13,392 nucleotides of DNA, from assembly GCA_046597185.1 (NCBI GenBank), contig JBKJLF010000428.1, forward strand, positions 1 to 13,392. Reading direction: 5' to 3'. Below are positions 1 through 7,900 of the stretch, one piece after another; the first letter of the stretch is position 1; each line of letters begins with the position of its first letter. Both the position numbers and the translations under genes were made by a program. Origin of the DNA: CAMBDR01 sp046597185 (GTDB lineage: Bacteria; Pseudomonadota; Gammaproteobacteria; Burkholderiales; Burkholderiaceae_D). The notes beneath the pieces were generated by a model. It had not been told where the DNA came from, did not search any database, and worked only from the letters and a program-made list of their open reading frames with translations.

Positions 1-1766
1 ACTACACTTTGCGCACAGGCTCGATAAAAATAGTGTGAAAAATTCACATATTCGCTCACTTCCTCTAATATGCACCGAGTAATTAGGCTATCAATATATT
101 TCTCAATTTCTGGCGTAATTTCAGGTACGCTAGAATACTGTGGTACTGTGGAAATATCTTCATCATCAGTTCCCCACGTTGAAATAATACCTGTTTCTTT
201 TAAAAATGAAGGGCGATCCTCATTGTTATCGCAAATAAAGCTAATTGTTTCGAGAGAACACCCGCACGCGGTATCTGTCGCAACTGACAATGCCAGCAAT
301 ACTTTGCCAATGTTCTGGAACTTTTCAATTAACTGGATAGCTAATTCACCAGCATCTGGTCTTGCCAAGAAAAGTAATTTCTCATCCGATGGCACATCAG
401 GAATATTAGAGAGGGATGAGGCCAAGTAATCTAATGCACCAAGGTCGTGTAATTCATCACGGGTTTCGATTAAATTATTCACTCGGCTAACTAGACTTTC
501 TGTTAATCTACAGCGGTTAGCAGCAGCGTTCCAAACTGTCTTCGCTATTTCTATCGAATTATTCGTAACGTCAAACCAAGGAAATGCCGCCAACTTGCAA
601 TCCGATAACTTTGTTTTGTTATGGAATTGAAAAATTGGCTCTTGTACCTGTGTGACTATTAATCTTCTATTATCAGGTAAATGCTCTAGTAAAGATTTTA
701 TTTTTTCCAATACGCGACTTGGTTGTTCAATCAAAAGTCTTGAGCCAAAAGGATCATCAAGTATAAATGCCCGCTCGCTTGGAATTGGTTCTAATAAAAA
801 TCGTTCAGCCTCCGCTGGATCGGAACCACTTTTGACTTCAAATCCTAGTTTTTGCAAATCACCCCCCATTTTTTTTGCGACCCAACTTTTTCCGACACGG
901 GGCGGGCCAGATAGTAATAGTATTTTATTTTTTGCAAGTGTTTCAATTAGGGTTTTCTCAAAACATCTTTCCACATAGTGCTTCGGAATTAAATCAACCT
1001 GTCGCATTTCCATCAAAATAGTTTTAAAATCGGTAAGGGCATTTTTTTGTGGACGCATTGAATCACGTACTGCCTTCTTAAGCCGAAAAATCACATTACT
1101 TAATCGATCAGATGGAATTGAGAAGGTGCGACGTAGCATATCCTGCAACCGAAGTTCTATCTCAATACTAGTTTTATTTTCTATTACAACGACTTTTTTA
1201 ATTATTTTTTCCAAGTCTGATACTGTTATGTTTCCTAATTTTTCTATATGCGCAACCCTTTTTAACTCCAATTTACCAAGGGAGGCATTTTGATCTTTTT
1301 TCGCTATTGCATTTGCTGAATTTTGTAATTCGTTACTTACTTTTTGAGCGAGTTCTCCGATTTTTCGGTTTGACAGTGACGATATTTGGCTTCCATCCCA
1401 ATTGGCTGTCGCGCAAAGAGGGTGTAATAAATCTATACTTCGGCCAGATGCAACAAGAACCAAGATATTATTGTCTTCAGCTTGCAACCTCTCTAACAAA
1501 GTTGATTCTGCTTTATGGGGAGGGAAGTGACAAAGAATTTTGAGAAAACTTAACAAATCAAGTTGATCAGCCGTACCCTTTACTTGAATTTCCATTTTCC
1601 GATTTACACAGTCATCGCTTTGCCAAGTGATTTGGGCATCCTCTCCACCAGTTACTTCAGCAATTAAACTTGCATTCTTGCAATGTTGCCAACGCATTCC
1701 TAGCTCGACAGCAACCAAGTCTTGGAAATCGTATTTTTCAGGGCCAATAATTGCTATATTCATCAT
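1..1766 (-). CDS. STAND NTPase with N-terminal PD-(D/E)XK-like nuclease domain (Avs-like defence sensor), 3' end outside window
   Basis: Reading the minus strand from the ATG at 1766 gives 588 codons without a stop, so the C-terminal part lies beyond the left edge. A second ATG at 1763 is equally possible, and no convincing Shine-Dalgarno sequence precedes either. Residues 12-64 look like a Cap4/DUF4297-type nuclease core: a YDFQDLVAVELG start, E37 and E42-D43, then the strand EIQVKG with Q61 and K63. A P-loop ATPase follows: Walker A GPPRVGKS at 287-294, Walker B FILDDPFG at 334-341, and a sensor-like RLIVTQVQEP strand. The segment VNFSHYFYRAC near the window edge resembles the end of STAND modules. 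The Walker B DDPFG form resembles nSTAND3. Avs proteins use such an N-terminal nuclease with a C-terminal repeat sensor, and that sensor would be in the missing part. The gene is clearly more AT-rich than the divergent operon, which suggests separate acquisition. The open frame and P-loop are well supported; the nuclease call is motif-level inference. Confidence 0.8.
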   Translation of the reverse strand, partial: MMNIAIIGPEKYDFQDLVAVELGMRWQHCKNASLIAEVTGGEDAQITWQSDDCVNRKMEIQVKGTADQLDLLSFLKILCHFPPHKAESTLLERLQAEDNNILVLVASGRSIDLLHPLCATANWDGSQISSLSNRKIGELAQKVSNELQNSANAIAKKDQNASLGKLELKRVAHIEKLGNITVSDLEKIIKKVVVIENKTSIEIELRLQDMLRRTFSIPSDRLSNVIFRLKKAVRDSMRPQKNALTDFKTILMEMRQVDLIPKHYVERCFEKTLIETLAKNKILLLSGPPRVGKSWVAKKMGGDLQKLGFEVKSGSDPAEAERFLLEPIPSERAFILDDPFGSRLLIEQPSRVLEKIKSLLEHLPDNRRLIVTQVQEPIFQFHNKTKLSDCKLAAFPWFDVTNNSIEIAKTVWNAAANRCRLTESLVSRVNNLIETRDELHDLGALDYLASSLSNIPDVPSDEKLLFLARPDAGELAIQLIEKFQNIGKVLLALSVATDTACGCSLETISFICDNNEDRPSFLKETGIISTWGTDDEDISTVPQYSSVPEITPEIEKYIDSLITRCILEEVSEYVNFSHYFYRACAQSV

Positions 1767-1782
1767 GGAATCGCTTGAGCTA

Positions 1783-1923
1783 GTTAGCCATTAATCGGTC
1801 GGCAAGAATCAAAATACTACCATCTAAAACACTGGTTGCTACAAATTGCGACACGGAAAAAACTGCATTATTTAATGTGTACGTATCGCTTAGTGCAATC
1901 CAGAATAGGGATAGTAGATCACA
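1783..1923 (-). pseudogene. Possible 5'-truncated remnant of a small gene upstream of the STAND gene
   Basis: On the minus strand an open frame ends with TAA at 1782-1780, only 13 bases before the STAND ATG, the spacing expected of a preceding operon gene. Its last 47 residues (ending SILILADRLMAN) read like ordinary protein. The frame stays open further upstream to 2262, but beyond about 1930 it runs antisense through the GC-rich leader and the helicase coding sequence and gives low-complexity, Gly/Arg/Ser-rich translation. One reading is that the front of a small gene was replaced when the helicase operon was joined here. It could equally be a chance open frame, and I do not recognise the residues. 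Confidence 0.2.
1846..1874 (+). promoter_or_regulatory. Weak candidate sigma70-type promoter for the helicase operon
   Basis: TTGCGA at 1846-1851 (4 of 6 matches to the -35 consensus) lies 17 bases before TATTTA at 1869-1874 (3 of 6 to the -10 consensus). Spacing is right but the match is weak, and the leader to the ATG at 2036 would be long (about 155 bases). TATACA at 1977-1982 is an alternative -10 nearer the gene, but no -35 element stands at the proper distance. Confidence 0.2.
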
Positions 1924-1931
1924 AGCAAAGG

Positions 1932-2010
1932 CCAAATCGCCGTTGCCCCTTCCCATTCCAGTACAATGGCCCATTTTATACACAACAGTCGGCGCGCCCA
2001 AATCCCCGTT
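1932..2010. repeat. Pair of 13-bp direct repeats before the helicase gene
   Basis: CCAAATCGCCGTT at 1932-1944 and CCAAATCCCCGTT at 1998-2010 match at 12 of 13 positions, with start points 66 bases apart. They lie in the presumed control region of the operon. They could be a regulator binding site or the trace of a small duplication; the sequence alone does not decide. Confidence 0.35.
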
Positions 2011-2035
2011 CCATTGCCAAACCACCAAACACCCC

Positions 2036-4861
2036 ATGCCCCCACCACCCGAATCCCCCTTCCAACCCGGCAACCTCGTCCGCGCCCGTGGCCGCGAGTG
2101 GGTCGTGCAACCCGCCCTCCACACTGACACGCGCCGCACCTGCTTGCGCCTACGCCCGCTAGGCGGCGCGGAAGATGACATCATCTCCCTGCTGCCAGAA
2201 CTGGAATGGGAACCCGTTTCCTCCGCCACCTTCCCCTGGCCGCGCCCGGATCGGCCCGGCAATCACGCTGCCGCGTTGTTATTACGCGACGCTTTGCGCT
2301 TGAAATTGCGCGCCGGGGCCGGGCCGTTTCGCTCGTTTGGCAATATCGCCATCGAACCACGCGCCTACCAGTTAGTGCCGCTGCTAATGGCCCTGCGCCT
2401 AACCACCGTGCGGCTGTTGATTGCGGACGATGTGGGCGTAGGTAAAACCATTGAGGCGGGCTTGATCTTGCGTGAATTGCAGGGCCGGGGCGAAATCAGC
2501 CGCGCCGCCATTCTCTGCCCGCCGCATTTGGTCGATCAATGGCAAAGCGAACTGGCAACACGCTTTAATTTGCCCGCGCTGGCCTTAACTGCCGCCAGCG
2601 CCAGCCGGGTAGAGCGGGAATTGCCGCATGGCGTCAGTCTGTTTGATCAGCATCCGCTGGTGGTGGTCAGTTTGGATTACATCAAAAGCGAACGCCACCG
2701 CGAACATTTTCTCAGCATAGCGCCCGAATGCATCATCGTGGACGAAGCCCACACCTGCGCCGCTGGCGGGCAAGGCAAGCAATTGCGCTTTGAATTATTG
2801 CAAAGGCTGGTCGCCAACCCGGAGCGGCATTTAATCATGCTTACCGCCACCCCACATTCCGGCGACGAAACCGCGTTTTATAACTTGCTGGCACTGTTAA
2901 AACCCGCCTTTGCCGACCTGCAACAGCATCACGCCGCCAATGCCCCCTTGCGCATGGAGTTGGCGCGCCACTTTGTGCAAAGGCGGCGCAAAGACATCGC
3001 CGAATGGCAAGATGCGCGTGGCTTTCCCAAACGCATGAAAACCGAACTAACTTATCAACTCACGGGCGACTGGGGCCGCTTTTTTGATGAGGTGCAAAAC
3101 TGGTGTCGTGATCAGGCCGAAAGCCTGCGCCAAACAGGTCGCATGGGCTTGATGTGGTACGCCACCTTGGCCCTGCTGCGCTGCGTTGCCTCGTCCCCGG
3201 CTGCCGCCATCCGCGCCCTGAGTACGCGCCTGCAAAACACGGCGGATAGCGACAGCTACCTGCACGACGAACGGGTGTATGACGGCAGTTTTGATGATTT
3301 AAGCGCCAGCGATCTGGAACCCCCGGCGCAATTGGCAGAGCAAGATAGCAGCGAAAGCAGCCAGCCCTTGCAACAATTGATTGATACCGCCAAGCGCCTG
3401 CAAGGCAAGGCCGGTGATCCCAAATTGCGCGTATTGCTGCAACACCTGAAATTATTGCTTGAACAAGGCTTTCAGCCCGTGGTCTTTTGCCGCTACATCG
3501 CTACCGCGCATTACGTGGCCGAGCATGTTGCCAGCCAATTGCAGCCATCGTTTCCGGGCTTGATGGTGGACGCCATCACCGGCGAATACACCCCAGAAGA
3601 GCGCGAACAACGGGTGCAACAAATGGCCGGGGCCGTGCAGCGCGTGCTGATCGCCACCGATTGCCTGTCTGAAGGCGTCAACCTGCAACACTTGTTTACC
3701 GCCGTGGTGCATTACGATTTGGCTTGGAACCCGACCCGGCACGAACAACGCGAAGGCCGCATCGACCGTTTTGGCCAGCAAGCGCCTGAAGTGCGATGCA
3801 GCATCTTGTACGGGCAAGACAACCCGATGGATGGCTTTGTCTTGAAAGTGATTTTGCGCAAAGCCGAAGCCATTTGGCAAGAATTGGGCGTGCTGGTGCC
3901 GCTGCCGGAAGATGCCATGCGCATCAACCAAGCGATGGTGCAAGCCGCGCTGATGCGCCGTAGCGATGCAGCCAGCACGATGCTGCAAACCAGCTTTGAT
4001 TTTTCTGATGTCGAAGAACAAATGGCCCCGCTGCAAGCGCAATGGCAAGACGCGCTGCACAAAGCCAAAACCAACCGCACCGTATTTGCCCAGCGCCGCA
4101 TCAAGCCTGAAGAAGTTTTACCCGAATGGGAAAGGCAACAACAAGCACTGGGCAGCGCCGACGATGTGCAGCGCTTTGTGCATAGCGCTTGCGCCCGCCT
4201 GAATGCGCCGCTGGAACCATGCCGACACACCCAAGCAGACAACACTCACTTTCGCCTGCTAACGGGTAACTTGCCCTATGCACTGCAAACCCGTTTGCAA
4301 GATGATGGTATCGAGAAAACATTTCAAATCGACTTTAGCCAACTGCACCGCAGCCACCCACTGGTGTCGCACCTGGCCGATTTTTTACTGGAAGACGCGC
4401 TACAAGCCGAACACCCCTTGGCCGCGCGCGCCGCTGCCACCATCACCCAGGGCGTGGAAGTCGTCACCACCCTGTACGTGCTGCGCCTGCGTCACCAATT
4501 AAGCTATGTGCGGCGGCAACAGCCCCACCACTTAATGGCCGAAGAAAGCGTCACCATCGCCGTGCGTGGCCGCAGCCAGCCGCAATGGCTAACGCCAGAG
4601 CAATTGCCGCCCTTGCTCAACTGCCAACCCAGCGCCAATTTGCCGCCGGATGTGGTGCAGCGCGAAGTGGCTACCGCCTTGGCCTTTTTGCAAGATCAGC
4701 AAGCCATGCTGGAAGCATTAGCGCAGCAGCGTGCGCAAGCCCTGCTGCAAGACCACCAGCGCGTGCGGGAAGCGGCGCGTGATGTCGGCCAATATCAAGT
4801 CAGCCCTTGTTTGCCGTTGGATGTAATGGGCGTGTATGTGCTATTACCCGATACACTGTAA
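2036..4861 (+). CDS. drmD: DrmD-like SNF2-family helicase (DISARM class 1 type)
   Basis: A superfamily 2 (SNF2/RapA-like) ATP-dependent helicase or translocase of 941 aa. Residues count from the ATG at 2036. The N-terminal stretch VRARGREWVV and the GPFRS...PRAYQLVPLLMALR stretch before the P-loop are characteristic of DrmD-type helicases. Motif I is DVGVGKT with K137, motif II is DEAH at 236-239, motif III is TAT at 270-272, motif IV is VVFCRY at 482-487, motif V is LIATDCLSEG at 538-547, and motif VI is REGRIDRFGQ, ending near 581. All catalytic motifs are intact. A helical C-terminal third follows. The frame is open back to 1877, but the first 53 codons give non-conserved, proline-rich sequence, and the family-like part begins right after the ATG at 2036. 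That ATG has no visible Shine-Dalgarno sequence. In DISARM, DrmD works with the adenine methylase, whose gene follows 56 bases downstream here. The helicase family is certain; the drmD name rests on motifs and the neighbour. Confidence 0.85.
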   Translation: MPPPPESPFQPGNLVRARGREWVVQPALHTDTRRTCLRLRPLGGAEDDIISLLPELEWEPVSSATFPWPRPDRPGNHAAALLLRDALRLKLRAGAGPFRSFGNIAIEPRAYQLVPLLMALRLTTVRLLIADDVGVGKTIEAGLILRELQGRGEISRAAILCPPHLVDQWQSELATRFNLPALALTAASASRVERELPHGVSLFDQHPLVVVSLDYIKSERHREHFLSIAPECIIVDEAHTCAAGGQGKQLRFELLQRLVANPERHLIMLTATPHSGDETAFYNLLALLKPAFADLQQHHAANAPLRMELARHFVQRRRKDIAEWQDARGFPKRMKTELTYQLTGDWGRFFDEVQNWCRDQAESLRQTGRMGLMWYATLALLRCVASSPAAAIRALSTRLQNTADSDSYLHDERVYDGSFDDLSASDLEPPAQLAEQDSSESSQPLQQLIDTAKRLQGKAGDPKLRVLLQHLKLLLEQGFQPVVFCRYIATAHYVAEHVASQLQPSFPGLMVDAITGEYTPEEREQRVQQMAGAVQRVLIATDCLSEGVNLQHLFTAVVHYDLAWNPTRHEQREGRIDRFGQQAPEVRCSILYGQDNPMDGFVLKVILRKAEAIWQELGVLVPLPEDAMRINQAMVQAALMRRSDAASTMLQTSFDFSDVEEQMAPLQAQWQDALHKAKTNRTVFAQRRIKPEEVLPEWERQQQALGSADDVQRFVHSACARLNAPLEPCRHTQADNTHFRLLTGNLPYALQTRLQDDGIEKTFQIDFSQLHRSHPLVSHLADFLLEDALQAEHPLAARAAATITQGVEVVTTLYVLRLRHQLSYVRRQQPHHLMAEESVTIAVRGRSQPQWLTPEQLPPLLNCQPSANLPPDVVQREVATALAFLQDQQAMLEALAQQRAQALLQDHQRVREAARDVGQYQVSPCLPLDVMGVYVLLPDTL

Positions 4862-4927
4862 GGACGCAAAATGAGCAAAATAAGCCCAATGCGCAAAACA
4901 AGCCAAATAAAATCGCCATGCGCCTGA
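4860..4927 (+). promoter_or_regulatory. Well-placed RBS and 18-codon leader ORF out of frame with the methylase
   Basis: AAGGA at 4860-4864, overlapping the helicase stop codon, stands 6 bases before an ATG at 4871. This is the best translation start signal in the gap. That ATG opens only an 18-codon frame ending with TGA at 4925-4927 and overlaps the likely methylase ATG at 4918, which lacks its own Shine-Dalgarno sequence. Adding one A to the AAAA run at 4877-4880 would put the 4871 ATG in frame with the methylase and read MSKNKPNAQN. Either a base was lost there (mutation or sequencing error), or ribosomes end the leader ORF and reinitiate or couple at 4918. Confidence 0.45.
4876..4908 (+). 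repeat. 15-bp imperfect direct repeat at the methylase start
   Basis: CAAAATAAGCCCAAT at 4876-4890 and CAAAACAAGCCAAAT at 4894-4908 differ at two positions and are separated by three bases. In the methylase frame each reads QNKPN. The 18-base period preserves the reading frame, so slippage here would change only the length of the leader or the extreme N-terminus. Confidence 0.6.
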
Positions 4928-7900
4928 TAAAAAACCGCCAACACCCCGTGCTGAACCTGCCCACCTTGCGCCTTGAAGGTGGCTTGTTCCTGCCGGACCA
5001 ACTGGAAAAAGCCGCGCTGGGCAAAGCCAGCCTGCAAGGTGAAGCGGATTACCGCATCCCCAAGGGCTTGAAGCAAAAAGACGAATATAGCCGCGCCTTT
5101 CAAATTGCTTGCGCCCAATGGAAGCATTTTGCCGCCACCCTGGAGCGGCAAGACCGCGATGCCTGGCAGGAAACTTGCCGCTTCGTGCAAGAATTACTGC
5201 GCGATGCGCTTGGCTACCACGCCCTAACCAGCGTCAATGGCCTGTTATTGGCCGAGCGCCACTACCCGTTTTCCTTGCAGTTTGCGGCCAACTTGCCGAT
5301 CATCATCGCCCCGCACACTTTGGCGCTCGATACCCCGGACACCCGTTTTGCCGTCACAGGCGCGGGCCAGCGCAGCAAAAGTGCGTTTCAACTAGCGCAA
5401 GAATTGCTCAACGCCAGCCCGGATTTTCAATGGGCTTTAGTTAGCAATGGCAAGCAATTACGCCTGCTGCGCGACGCCGCCAGCCTGACCCGCCCCAGCT
5501 ATTTGGAATTTGATCTGCAAGACATGCTGGCCAGCCAGCGGTTTGCCGAATTTGAAATGGCTTGGCGCTTGCTCCACGCCAGCCGCGCCGGGCAAAAAGG
5601 CGAAACGGCTCACGGTAGCGCGGTAGTGGTTGCTACCCAAGCCACCCAAGCCAGCCAAACGGCCAGAACCGATCCTTGTATTTGGGAAATCTGGCGCAAT
5701 GAAGGCCAGCAAGAAGGCTCGCGTGTGCGTGAAGGCTTGCGCGAAGGCGTAAAGCAAGCCTTGCTGTTATTGGGCAACGGCTTTTTGCAACACCCGGCCA
5801 ACGACAGCTTGCGCCGTGATTTACTCGAAGGGCGCTTGAGCAAAGATGCTTACTTCCAGCAATTGCTGCGGCTGGTGTATCGCTTCATCTTTCTGTTTAC
5901 AGTGGAAGAGCGCGGCATTTTGCATCTGGAAGACGATAGCGCAGCAGCGCACGCCGCCAGACGCGCCTATGCCGAAGGCTACGCGCTGGCGCGCCTGCGC
6001 CAACGTGCGCTGCAACGGCGCGCGCGCAACCAGTTTGATGACCTGTGGATGAGCGTGCGCATTGTGTTTCGCGCACTGGCGCAAGGCGAAGCACGCTTGG
6101 CCCTGCCCGCGCTTGGCGGCTTGTTTGCGCCAAGCCAATGCCCGCAATTGGATGCCCAATCGCTCACCAATGCCAGTTTGCTGGAAGTGATGCGGCATTT
6201 GCGCTGGTTTTCTCAATCCGGTAGCTTGGCACCGGTCGATTACGCCAATATGGGGCCGGAAGAACTCGGTTCAGTTTATGAAAGCCTGCTCGAACTGGTG
6301 CCGGAAATCGACATGCCAGCGCGCCGTTTTGGCTTTGTTGGCATGGCGACTGGCGCAGGTTCGGGCATACCTGGCGATGAATCCAGCACCAATGAAACCA
6401 GCACCAAGGGCAATGCCCGCAAAACCAGCGGCAGCTATTACACCCCAGATAGTCTGGTGCAAGAACTGATCAAATCCGCGCTTGATCCGGTCATTAACGC
6501 ACGCTTGGCCGCCAACCCGGCCAATCCGGTGGAAGCCTTGCTGGCAATCAAAGTCATCGACCCAGCTTGCGGCAGCGGCCATTTTCTGTTGGCCGCCGCA
6601 CGCCGTTTAGCCGAACGCTTGGCAAGCCTGCGCGCCGAAGACGGCGCGATTAAGCCGCAAGACTACCGCCACGCCTTGCATGAAGTGATTGCGCGTTGCA
6701 TTTTTGGCGTGGATCGTAACCCGATGGCGTTGGAACTGGCCCGCACCGCGCTGTGGCTGGAAGGCTTTGCGTCCGGTTTGCCTTTGTCGTTCTTAAATCA
6801 CCATTTGCTGTGTGGTGATGCCTTGATCGGCTTATCTGATTTACAGCAACTACGCTATGGCATCCCCGATGCCGCCTTCAAACCCTTGGCCGGGGACGAC
6901 CGCAACCTTTGCAAAGAACTCGCCAAGGCCAACAAAGCGGGTTTAAAAGCCTTTGCCCAAGCGCCCAAACAATTGTCGCTGGCATTGGAACAAGAAGCTG
7001 GTTTAGCCACCCTGCAAGCGATAGAAGCCATGCCCGATACGGCGACTGCCGAAGTGCAAGCCAAGGAAGCGGCCTACGAAGCATTCTTGCAACACGCCCG
7101 CACCAGCCGTCTGGCACGGGCAGCGGATTTATTGGTCGGCGCGTTTTTGCTGCCCAAGCCTGAAGGTAGCGTAGCCGAGCACTTGCCCAATAGCAGCAAT
7201 TTGTATTTGGAGCTATTTAGCGAACAAGGCGATGTCGCGCCGCGCGAGCGTGAGCGTATCGCCTTGCAGGCAGCGCAACAGGTGTGCGCGGCAGAGCGGG
7301 TATTACATTGGCCGCTGGCGTTTGTGCAAGTATTTGCCCGTGGCGGTTTTGATTGCGTGTTGGCCAACCCACCGTGGGAACGCATCAAGCTTCAGGAAGA
7401 AGAATTTTTCGCCAGCCGCAACAGCATGATCGCCGCAGCCAAAAACAAGGCTGAACGCGGTTACCGGATTGATTGGTTGTCGCAAGGCATGTTGGCGCGC
7501 CACCTGTACCCGGAACAAGGTCACCCGCCAGAGGAAGCGGCGCAAGAAAAAGCGCTATACGCCGAATTCATCAGCGCCCGCCGCAGCGCAGAAGCGGCCA
7601 GTATGCTGGCGCATTTGAAACAGGAGCAAGGCGGGCGCTATCCCTTGACTGGCGTGGGTGATGTGAATACTTATGCGCTGTTTGCTGAAACGATCAGCCA
7701 GATTGTGGCGAAAAACGGGCGCGCCGGGTTTATTGTGCCAACCGGAATAGCGACAGATGATTCGACCAAGGCGTATTTTGCGCATATTGTGCAAAGTGGG
7801 CAGTTGGCGAGTTTGTATGATTTTGAAAACCGCGATGCGATTTTCCCTAGCGTACACCGCAGCTATAAGTTCAGCTTGGTTACACTCGGTCAGGCCGAAC

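Larger units (their letters stand above)
1767..2035. other. Divergent intergenic region with a composition break
   Basis: These 269 bases separate the minus-strand STAND gene from the plus-strand helicase gene, so they should carry promoters for both. The left half is AT-rich like the STAND gene. From about 1930 rightwards it becomes GC- and C-rich like the helicase gene. I see no RNA gene and no strong hairpin terminator. A short palindrome GCTAGTTAGC lies at 1779-1788, just upstream of the STAND start. The two sides probably come from different sources joined here. Confidence 0.6.

Noticed and set aside
70..1543. Three plus-strand ORFs (70-429, 652-978, 1307-1543)
   Set aside because: They lie antisense to the long minus-strand STAND gene, which has clear Walker motifs and no stop for 588 codons. 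Their translations are Ser/Phe/Leu-rich with no recognisable motif.
1877..2035. Upstream start at 1877 for the helicase (994 aa)
   Set aside because: The extra 53 residues are proline-rich without family resemblance and lie in the presumed promoter region. Conserved DrmD-like sequence begins just after the ATG at 2036.
1780..2262. Full-length minus-strand ORF of 160 codons
   Set aside because: Its first two thirds are antisense to the helicase gene and its GC-rich leader, and are Gly/Arg/Ser low complexity. Only the tail (1783-1923) might be a gene remnant.
3452..4245. Long minus-strand ORFs (3452-4060 and 3712-4245)
   Set aside because: They are antisense shadows of the helicase gene in GC-rich codons. 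They cover its motifs V-VI region, which is clearly coding on the plus strand.
4807..4917. Start at 4807 for the methylase (1565 aa)
   Set aside because: It would overlap the end of the helicase gene by 55 bases, and the translation there is a by-product of the helicase frame. The ATG at 4918 is the first plausible in-frame start.
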